From positions 1-5,357 of the forward strand of contig RFRA01000079.1 of assembly GCA_009924725.1 (NCBI GenBank): a stretch of 5,357 nt of DNA, in the 5' to 3' direction. Source of the DNA: Actinomycetota bacterium (lineage in GTDB: Bacteria; Actinomycetota; Actinomycetes; Nanopelagicales; Nanopelagicaceae). Below are positions 1 through 5,034 of this stretch, in pieces. The notes beneath the pieces are model-generated. The model had not been told where the DNA came from, made no database searches, and saw nothing but the letters and a program-made list of their open reading frames with translations. The position numbers and the translations under genes were made by a program. The stretch's first letter is position 1; each line of letters starts with the position of its first letter.

Positions 1-891
1 TTTTTGAACTCGATGCTCACAAATGACTTAACTAAAATTCCAGATGGTGCAGCCCAGTACTCAATGTTGTGTAACGACACGGGTGGGGTGATTGATGATC
101 TAATCGTGTATCGAAATTCCGAGAGCGATTTCTTTATTGTGCCTAATGCTTCAAATACCAGTGCTGTCGTTGCAGACCTACAGGCACATGCACCGGGCGG
201 AATTACCGTTACTAATCTGCATAATGAGTTTGGTGTCATCGCCTTGCAGGGTCCCATGGCCGCGAAAGTTTTGGCGCACTTCGGATTACAAATCGAAATC
301 GACTACATGGCATTTACTTATGTTTCAATTGCTGGGTGCGAAGTAATTGTCTGTCGCACTGGATACACCGGCGAATACGGTTTCGAAGTTCTGCCAAAAT
401 GGAGTCAAGCGCTAACAGTTTGGGATGCGCTAGTGCAACAAGTTGAAGCCAACGAGGGCTTGATTTGCGGCCTTGGCGCACGTGACACATTGCGAACTGA
501 GATGGGATATCCGCTTCATGGTCATGAACTCTCTTTGGAAATCTCACCGATAATGGCAAGTGCGAGTTGGGCAGTTGGCTGGAATAAGGAAGCCTTCCAA
601 GGAAGTGAAGCATTGAGAGAGCAGAAGGAAACTGGAGTCCCGCGCCGACTAGTGGCACTTAAGTCACTCGATCGGGGGATACCACGCCCTGATATGCATG
701 TTCTGTTCGAAGGTGCTGAAGTTGGAATCGTTACTAGCGGAACGTTCTCACCGAGTTTAAAATGTGGCATTGCACTAGCGTTAGTAAATTCAAATTTTAA
801 GGTCGGACAACTACTTGAGCTAGATGTTCGTGGTCGCACTTCTAAAGTAGAGATTGTTAAGTTACCGTTTATGCCATCGCACGTTCGCTAA
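1..891 (+). CDS. gcvT: Aminomethyltransferase, glycine cleavage system T protein (5' end outside the window)
   Basis: The product is the T protein of the glycine cleavage system. It takes the aminomethyl group from lipoylated H protein, releases ammonia and forms 5,10-methylene-tetrahydrofolate in the cytoplasm. The frame is open from base 1 to the TAA at 889-891 and gives 296 residues. Comparison with the roughly 364-residue E. coli protein suggests that about 65 N-terminal residues lie upstream, so the TTG at base 4 is not the start. Counting from base 1, the visible motifs are the YSMLCNDTGGVIDDL block with Tyr20 and Asp33, GYTGE..FE with Tyr122 and Glu129, and GLGARDTLR with Arg161. Their spacing (+13, +7, +32) equals that of the folate-site and catalytic residues Tyr83, Asp96, Tyr188, Glu195 and Arg227 of the Thermotoga enzyme as I recall them. 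The C-terminal TSGTFSPSL motif is also present. This separates it from YgfZ-like folate proteins. No gcvH or gcvP is visible. The family call is very secure. Confidence 0.96.
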   Translation, partial: FLNSMLTNDLTKIPDGAAQYSMLCNDTGGVIDDLIVYRNSESDFFIVPNASNTSAVVADLQAHAPGGITVTNLHNEFGVIALQGPMAAKVLAHFGLQIEIDYMAFTYVSIAGCEVIVCRTGYTGEYGFEVLPKWSQALTVWDALVQQVEANEGLICGLGARDTLRTEMGYPLHGHELSLEISPIMASASWAVGWNKEAFQGSEALREQKETGVPRRLVALKSLDRGIPRPDMHVLFEGAEVGIVTSGTFSPSLKCGIALALVNSNFKVGQLLELDVRGRTSKVEIVKLPFMPSHVR

Positions 892-897
892 GAAACC

Positions 898-904
898 AGG
901 GGAG
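898..904 (+). promoter_or_regulatory. Ribosome binding site of the aldo/keto reductase gene
   Basis: AGGGGAG lies 7 nt before the ATG at 912. It fills most of the 20-bp gap after the gcvT stop codon, which leaves little room for a separate promoter. This supports both the chosen start and co-transcription with gcvT. Confidence 0.7.
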
Positions 905-911
905 AAGCAAA

Positions 912-1913
912 ATGGAATATCGCCGCTTAGGAAATACCGGAATGTACGTTTCCGAGATCTCATACGGAAACTGGATCACCCATGGAAACCAAGTTGAAGC
1001 CGCTGCAGCTAATGCCTGCGTAAAAGCTGCCTTTGAAGCCGGCATCACTACCTTTGATACCGCCGATGTTTATGCGGGTACCAAGGCTGAAACCATTCTG
1101 GGCGCGGCGCTCAAAGGGGTAAAGCGCGAGTCATACGAGTTGTTCACCAAAGTTTATTTTCCTACTGGCACAGGCAAGAATGATCGCGGGTTATCTCGTA
1201 AACACATCATGGAATCTTGTCATGCTTCATTAAAACGATTGCAAACTGATCACATCGATCTCTATCAGGCGCATCGATTCGACTATGAAACTCCACTCGA
1301 AGAGACACTCAGCGCGTTCGATGACTTGATTCGTCAGGGCAAGGTTAATTACATCGGTGTTTCAAACTGGAAGCACACTGAAATTCAGGATGCCCTAAAA
1401 ATTCAAGATGACAAGGGCTACAACCGAATTGTTTCGAATCAACCTTCTTACTCTGCTATCTATCGAGTTATTGAGGCAAAGATCGTGCCACTTTGCGAAC
1501 GCGAAGGCATCAGCCAGATCGTTTATTCGCCGCTGGCGCAGGGTGTTTTAACTGGTAAGTATTTGCCAGGCAAGAAAATCCCGGCTGATTCACGTGGTGC
1601 AAATAAAAATAACAATGGCCAGTTCATGCAAGGAATGATGAATGATGAATTCTTGAGTCATGTTGCTAAGTTGCAGCCAATCGCAGCTGCCCACGAAATA
1701 ACTATGTCTCAGCTGGCTCTAGCCTGGATTCTCAGTAACCCAAATGTTGCGACTGCAATTATGGGAGCAACCAAACCTAAACAAGTAACCGAAAATGCTA
1801 AGGGCAGTGGGATAAAGTTGGATTCATCAGTGATTAAAGAAATCAATGCTGCGCTGAAGCCGATAGTTCAAACTGACCCGAACTTAATGGGCAGTCCAAA
1901 GCCTCGCGCTTAA
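912..1913 (+). CDS. Aldo/keto reductase, Kv-beta/YghZ-like (AKR6/AKR14 type)
   Basis: This is a 333-residue cytoplasmic NAD(P)H-dependent oxidoreductase with the (beta/alpha)8 barrel of the aldo/keto reductases; the natural substrate cannot be told from sequence. The N-terminal MEYRRLGNTG strand is typical. The catalytic tetrad is complete: Asp49 and Tyr54 in FDTADVY, Lys80 in FTKV, and His121 in QAHRFD. The beta-subunit-like subgroup is indicated by NQPSY (176-180), SPLAQGVLTGKY (206-217) and a C-terminal cofactor loop MGATKPKQVTEN (284-295), whose Gln291, Glu294 and Asn295 match the 2'-phosphate/adenine contacts of Kv-beta proteins. Kv-beta has Asn in place of the fourth tetrad residue; here it is His, as in active reductases. 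The ATG at 912 has a good Shine-Dalgarno site and follows gcvT by 20 bp, so an operon is likely. The TAA stop touches the stop of the convergent DUF3043 gene. Family is certain; the exact subfamily is probable. Confidence 0.93.
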   Translation: MEYRRLGNTGMYVSEISYGNWITHGNQVEAAAANACVKAAFEAGITTFDTADVYAGTKAETILGAALKGVKRESYELFTKVYFPTGTGKNDRGLSRKHIMESCHASLKRLQTDHIDLYQAHRFDYETPLEETLSAFDDLIRQGKVNYIGVSNWKHTEIQDALKIQDDKGYNRIVSNQPSYSAIYRVIEAKIVPLCEREGISQIVYSPLAQGVLTGKYLPGKKIPADSRGANKNNNGQFMQGMMNDEFLSHVAKLQPIAAAHEITMSQLALAWILSNPNVATAIMGATKPKQVTENAKGSGIKLDSSVIKEINAALKPIVQTDPNLMGSPKPRA

Positions 1914-2441
1914 TTACTTTTTCTTTTGGTAAGCCGCTGACGGTTTAGGTGCGCGCAGACGTCGCATCTGTGTCGATCGTAGCCAGCCGTACATTCCCAG
2001 CCCCTTGGTATCGGCGTCTGGGAACTTTTCGACAATTTGTTTCTTTAGTTTGCGACTTAAAAAGAAGCCATCAACAACAGCAAAGAGAAGTACGGTGTAC
2101 ATCAGCGCGATTGCGATGACATTTACCGTCATGTTTGGAACTACTGAGAAAAGAAGGACTACAAAGATAATTGGTAAGAAGAATTCACCGATAGATCGGC
2201 GAGCATCGACTTCGTCACGAACAAATCGGCGCACTGGGCCACGATCGCGTAGCGGGAGTGCGTTTTCATCGCCACGTAAATAAGCCTCTCGAGCCGCAAC
2301 CCGACGTTCACGAGCTAAGGCTTTTTCTCGCTGCTTTGCTTCTTTTCCAATCACAGGCGCAAGAGTTGAAACCTTGCGCTTTGATTCAGCAGCTTTGCGA
2401 GTAGGAGTCGGACGACCTTTTTTTGCAGCTTCTTCAGTCAT
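1914..2441 (-). CDS. DUF3043-family membrane protein
   Basis: This is a 175-residue actinobacterial protein of unknown function. The N-terminal third (1-57) is highly charged and Lys/Arg-rich, begins with a KKGRPTPTRK segment, and probably has a helical stretch near 33-57. The family core follows at 56-90: RGDENALPLRDRGPVRRFVR, then a short linker and RRSIGEFFLP. Two hydrophobic segments, about 84-103 and 106-127, form a helical hairpin in the membrane. A basic C-terminal tail ends in three lysines. With so many positive charges at both ends, N-in/C-in topology is likely by the positive-inside rule. The gene starts 7 bp after the nadA stop on the same strand. No Shine-Dalgarno sequence lies before its ATG, so translation is probably coupled to nadA. 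The terminal lysine codons are read from the T-rich + strand at 1917-1927. The family assignment is recognised from the core motif; no function is claimed. Confidence 0.88.
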   Translation of the reverse strand: MTEEAAKKGRPTPTRKAAESKRKVSTLAPVIGKEAKQREKALARERRVAAREAYLRGDENALPLRDRGPVRRFVRDEVDARRSIGEFFLPIIFVVLLFSVVPNMTVNVIAIALMYTVLLFAVVDGFFLSRKLKKQIVEKFPDADTKGLGMYGWLRSTQMRRLRAPKPSAAYQKKK

Positions 2442-2448
2442 GGCCGAA

Positions 2449-3588
2449 CTATAGAGCCAGCATGCGTTCTAGGGCGAGTTTGGAGTATTTGCGAACATCC
2501 TCAGAGACGACTATTTGATTGACTACCTGGCCTTGAACTAAGGACTCCATGGCCCAAACTAGGTGTGGTAAATCAATGCGGTTCATTGTCGAGCAATAGC
2601 AAATCGTCTTATCGAGAAAGAGAATCTCTTTATCAGGCATAGTGCGCGAGAGGCGCTGCACAAGATTTAGTTCAGTGCCGATAGCCCACTTAGAACCGGC
2701 TGGGGAATTAGTGACAGTCTGAATAATCTTTTCAGTTGAGCCTACAACATCGGCAATTGAGACTACTTCATGTTGGCATTCTGGGTGCACTAGCACTTGT
2801 ACTCCGGGAACACGTTCACGGACGTCGGCCACATTTTGGGCACTGAAGCGACCGTGCACCGAGCAGTGACCACGCCATAGAATCACTTTTGCGGCACGCA
2901 ATTCGGCTTCGGTTAAACCGCCCATGGGTTTCCACGGATTCCAAACCACACAATCGGTCAGCGCTAGGCCCATTGAAAGAACTGCAGTGTTTCTACCTAA
3001 GTGTTGATCCGGCAAAAACAGAATCTTTTCACCTTGAGTAAAGGCCCACTCCATTGCCTTTCTTGCATTTGATGAGGTGCAAATAGTTCCGCCATTTTTT
3101 CCGGTGAAACTCTTTATCGCTGCTGAAGAATTCATGTAAGTAACTGGAATAGTTTTATGCGAAAATCCAAGTTCAGTTAATTGATTCCAACAATCATCTA
3201 CTTGGTTAGCAGTTGCCATGTCGGCCATTGAACAACCGGCCGCAAGATCTGGCAGAATTACCTTTTGATTAGCAGTTGTTAACACATCGGCGCTTTCGGC
3301 CATGAAATGAACGCCGCAGAAAATAACGTATTCGGCTTGCGGATTATCGGCAGCAGCTTGAGCCAACTTGAAAGAGTCGCCCGTGATGTCAGCGAATTCG
3401 ATAACTTCATCGCGTTGATAATGATGCCCAAGAATTATGACTTTAGAGCCTAAAGCCGCTCTCGCAGCACGAGCCCGTTCTACTAAATCTGGATCACTAG
3501 CCGCTGGTAATTCGCCGGCACATGAAACTCCGCGTTCGCTAGTTAGATCGCGTTCGCGTCCCATCAAAAGGAGATCGGTCAATGCCAT
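2449..3588 (-). CDS. nadA: Quinolinate synthase A (NadA, Bacillus-type, [4Fe-4S])
   Basis: NadA condenses iminoaspartate (made by NadB) with dihydroxyacetone phosphate to give quinolinate, the precursor of NAD, in the cytoplasm. The 379-residue product has the three pseudo-repeated alpha/beta domains of the family. The first carries GHHYQRDEVIEFAD (54-67) and GDSFKLA (70-76). The three cluster-ligating cysteines are predicted as Cys119 in AGCSMAD, Cys242 in GHCSVH and Cys332 in CYCSTMN. Their spacing (123 and 90 residues) is close to the 110/230/320 pattern of B. subtilis NadA and unlike the shorter E. coli form. Other family blocks are YMNSSA (151-156), PDQHLGRN (193-200), HPEC (268-271) and GTELNL (304-309). 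The ATG at 3588 has only a weak GAGAG about 9 nt upstream; the next in-frame Met (residue 9) has no ribosome site at all. nadB and nadC are not adjacent, so the rest of the pathway must be encoded elsewhere. It is divergent from erpA and followed closely by the DUF3043 gene. Confidence 0.96.
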   Translation of the reverse strand: MALTDLLLMGRERDLTSERGVSCAGELPAASDPDLVERARAARAALGSKVIILGHHYQRDEVIEFADITGDSFKLAQAAADNPQAEYVIFCGVHFMAESADVLTTANQKVILPDLAAGCSMADMATANQVDDCWNQLTELGFSHKTIPVTYMNSSAAIKSFTGKNGGTICTSSNARKAMEWAFTQGEKILFLPDQHLGRNTAVLSMGLALTDCVVWNPWKPMGGLTEAELRAAKVILWRGHCSVHGRFSAQNVADVRERVPGVQVLVHPECQHEVVSIADVVGSTEKIIQTVTNSPAGSKWAIGTELNLVQRLSRTMPDKEILFLDKTICYCSTMNRIDLPHLVWAMESLVQGQVVNQIVVSEDVRKYSKLALERMLAL

Positions 3589-3682
3589 GGCGACATTCTC
3601 TCGAATTTTCGGGCTCTTGTCGCACCATCTGCCGCTGTTGGCTAGTATTGAGCCCTGTTCGTAAGACTTTTAGGGGAGAGCA
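3589..3682. promoter_or_regulatory. Divergent nadA/erpA control region
   Basis: These 94 bp separate the divergent start codons of nadA (-) and erpA (+), so promoters for both genes should lie here. On the + strand, TAGTAT at 3643-3648 fits the TAnnnT pattern of a housekeeping sigma -10 element and would put the erpA transcript start about 28 nt before its ATG. The only -35-like hexamer, TTGTCG at 3617-3622, sits 20 bp away, which is too far for a strong promoter. The -10 candidate falls inside a small inverted repeat, GGCT-N7-AGCC (3640-3654), and another short palindrome, CGAATTTTCG, lies at 3602-3611 near the nadA end. I recognise no binding site of a known NAD or Fe-S regulator. No clear nadA promoter stands out on the - strand. 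Confidence 0.4.
3672..3678 (+). promoter_or_regulatory. Ribosome binding site of erpA
   Basis: AGGGGAG lies 4 nt before the ATG at 3683 and supports that start. It closely resembles the site before the aldo/keto reductase gene (AGGGGAG, 7 nt spacing). Confidence 0.65.
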
Positions 3683-4036
3683 ATGACTACCGAGGCCGTA
3701 GATATCAAGACAACCAGTATCACTTTGTCCGATGTAGCAGCGAGCAAAGTCGCCGCTTTGTTGGCGCAAGAAGGCCGCGATGATCTCTGCTTGAGAGTCG
3801 CGGTTCAACCTGGTGGCTGCTCTGGCCTTAAGTACCAACTTTATTTCGATGATCGTAATCAGGACGGCGACATTGTTCGTGAGTTCGGTACCGTCAAGGT
3901 AGTAATCGACAAGATGAGCGATCCATATTTAATGGGTGCAACCATCGATTTCGTAGACACCATTGAGAAGCAAGGTTTCACTATCGATAATCCGAATGCG
4001 CAAGGTTCTTGCGCTTGCGGCGATTCCTTTAATTAA
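3683..4036 (+). CDS. erpA: A-type iron-sulfur cluster carrier (HesB/IscA/ErpA family)
   Basis: The 117-residue product is a small cytoplasmic A-type carrier that receives Fe-S clusters from a scaffold and inserts them into apo-proteins. The HesB-like fold is complete: a helical start with ITLSDVAASKVAALL (13-27), the RVAVQPGGCSGLKY strand-loop (38-51), a central DFVDTIEKQGF segment (89-99), and the C-terminal NPNAQGSCACGDSF. The three conserved cluster-binding cysteines are Cys46, Cys110 and Cys112. Length and motifs match the single ErpA-like protein common in actinobacteria (Rv2204c in M. tuberculosis, as I recall). The start is supported by AGGGGAG 4 nt upstream. The gene is divergent from nadA, whose product is a plausible client because it needs a [4Fe-4S] cluster, and is followed 23 bp later by adoK. 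Whether it acts as ErpA, IscA or SufA in a strict sense cannot be decided from sequence, so the symbol is by family. Confidence 0.94.
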   Translation: MTTEAVDIKTTSITLSDVAASKVAALLAQEGRDDLCLRVAVQPGGCSGLKYQLYFDDRNQDGDIVREFGTVKVVIDKMSDPYLMGATIDFVDTIEKQGFTIDNPNAQGSCACGDSFN

Positions 4037-4059
4037 TTTCTTAAAGCGAAACTAACTTA

Positions 4060-5034
4060 ATGAAAATTGGTGTTGCAGGCTCTGTTGGCCTGGACCATCT
4101 AATGACCTTTCCCGGGAAATTTACTGATTCCCTCGTCGCTGGGTCGCTTGAGAAAGTTTCGCTCTCCTTCTTAGTAGACGGACTTGAAGTTCGCCGAGGA
4201 GGATGCGCGGCTAACATTGCTTACGGAATGGGTGTGCTTGGACTCAATCCGGTTTTAATTGCCGCCGTCGGAAAAGATTGGGCTGATTACGATGCCTGGT
4301 TACTGCGTCACGGCGTAGACACTTCGCAGGTATTGATCTCAACCACCCAGTTCACGGCTCATTTCATGGTCACTACCGATACTGAGTTAAATCAGATTGC
4401 TTCATTCTTCCCAGGTGCGATGTCTGAAGCTCGCAATATCGAACTAGGCCCAATCATGGATAAAACTGGTCGTTTCGATATCGTCGTAATTTCACCAGAT
4501 GATCCCGAAGCAATGCTGCGACATTCTGAAGTTTGTCGTTCACAAGGGATCGCCTTTGCGGCAGATCCATCACAGCAGATGGCTCGCATGAGTGGTGAAG
4601 AAATTCGACAACTGATTACGGGCGCTAAGTATTTGTTTTTAAATGAATACGAATTAGCTCTTGCGATGCAAAAGACCGGCTGGACAGATGCCGAGATTCT
4701 CAACCTAGTTGAATATCGGGTGGTAACACTTGGATCAAAAGGCGCAAAAGTTGAATCCAAAAATGGCGAATTTGTTCAAGTAAGTGTGCCGAAAGAAAAG
4801 GCAAAGATTGATCCAACTGGGGTAGGTGATTCATTCAGATCCGGATTTATAGCCGGTTTAGCCTGGGGCTTAAGCCATGAGAGATGTGCTCAACTCGGTT
4901 CGATGATTGCAACTTACGTTATTGAAACAACTGGAACTCAGGAATATCGCTTTACTGCTGCCGAGTTTGTGTCACGTTTTGCCCAAGCTTATGGTGATGT
5001 TGCGGCTAGCGAGATTTCTGCACAACTGAAGTAA
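4060..5034 (+). CDS. adoK: Adenosine kinase, mycobacterial AdoK type (PfkB/ribokinase family)
   Basis: The product phosphorylates adenosine to AMP with ATP, a purine-salvage step in the cytoplasm that also clears adenosine arising from S-adenosylhomocysteine breakdown. It is a 324-residue ribokinase-fold protein, the same length as M. tuberculosis AdoK (Rv2202c) as I remember it, and key positions fall on the same numbers. Asp12 (GSVGLDH), Gly48 and Asn52 (RRGGCAAN) contact the ribose; Phe102, Phe116 and Gln173 line the purine pocket; Asp257 in DPTGVGDSF is the catalytic base next to the anion hole. Long shared stretches such as PGAMSEARNI (118-127) and AADPSQQ (167-173) separate this type from sugar-specific PfkB kinases. 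The gene follows erpA by 23 bp but has no visible Shine-Dalgarno sequence, so translation may be coupled or use a weak site. Its last 29 bp overlap the convergent cysteine desulfurase gene. Substrate is inferred from the close AdoK likeness; a generic PfkB sugar kinase is the less likely alternative. Confidence 0.9.
   Translation: MKIGVAGSVGLDHLMTFPGKFTDSLVAGSLEKVSLSFLVDGLEVRRGGCAANIAYGMGVLGLNPVLIAAVGKDWADYDAWLLRHGVDTSQVLISTTQFTAHFMVTTDTELNQIASFFPGAMSEARNIELGPIMDKTGRFDIVVISPDDPEAMLRHSEVCRSQGIAFAADPSQQMARMSGEEIRQLITGAKYLFLNEYELALAMQKTGWTDAEILNLVEYRVVTLGSKGAKVESKNGEFVQVSVPKEKAKIDPTGVGDSFRSGFIAGLAWGLSHERCAQLGSMIATYVIETTGTQEYRFTAAEFVSRFAQAYGDVAASEISAQLK

Larger units (their letters stand above)
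3582..3686 (+). other. Possible 34-codon upstream frame overlapping the erpA start
   Basis: A short open frame begins at ATG 3582, 8 nt after AAGGAG (3568-3573), the closest match to a consensus Shine-Dalgarno sequence that I noticed here. It ends with TGA at 3684-3686, which overlaps the erpA ATG (3683-3685) as ATGA. The predicted peptide starts MPWRHSLEF and holds three cysteines in the arrangement C-x3-C-x-C at residues 13, 17 and 19. If translated, it could couple translation to erpA as a leader peptide. Against this, its first 7 bases and its ribosome site lie antisense to the nadA 5' end, the AAGGAG run is simply the complement of nadA leucine codons, and the best promoter candidate for erpA (3643-3648) lies inside the frame. 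A transcript from there would not carry it. I regard it as a candidate only. Confidence 0.15.

Noticed and set aside
4..6. TTG as the start codon of gcvT
   Set aside because: The frame is open to base 1 and the visible protein begins inside the conserved first domain, about 65 residues into a normal GcvT. The true start is upstream of the window.
314..839. Two open frames on the - strand opposite gcvT (314-658 and 522-839)
   Set aside because: They lie wholly within gcvT, overlap each other and show no recognisable motif; gcvT itself is unambiguous.
1636..1652. Short tandem repeat of ATGATGA units in the reductase gene
   Set aside because: It encodes the in-frame residues MMND and is explained by coding sequence; too short to count as a repeat element.
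1889..1927. Intrinsic terminator for the gcvT-reductase transcript
   Set aside because: The T-rich stretch is present, but the only nearby stem is 4 bp with one G-U pair and an 8-nt loop, and it is separated from the T-run by about 10 nt.
2005..2283. 92-codon + strand frame within the DUF3043 gene
   Set aside because: It is antisense to a recognisable family protein, has low-complexity Ser/Thr/Arg-rich content that mirrors the basic opposite strand, and has no clear ribosome site.
3437..3664. 75-codon + strand frame across the nadA 5' end and the intergenic region
   Set aside because: Mostly antisense to nadA, with no recognisable domain and no ribosome site; it also runs through the probable promoter region.
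3539..3838. 99-codon - strand frame covering the nadA/erpA gap and the 5' part of erpA
   Set aside because: It runs across the shared promoter region and opposite erpA, and its predicted protein resembles no family.
4392..4760. 122-codon - strand frame within adoK
   Set aside because: Entirely opposite a strongly conserved kinase gene; its serine- and cysteine-rich product looks like a reverse-strand artefact.
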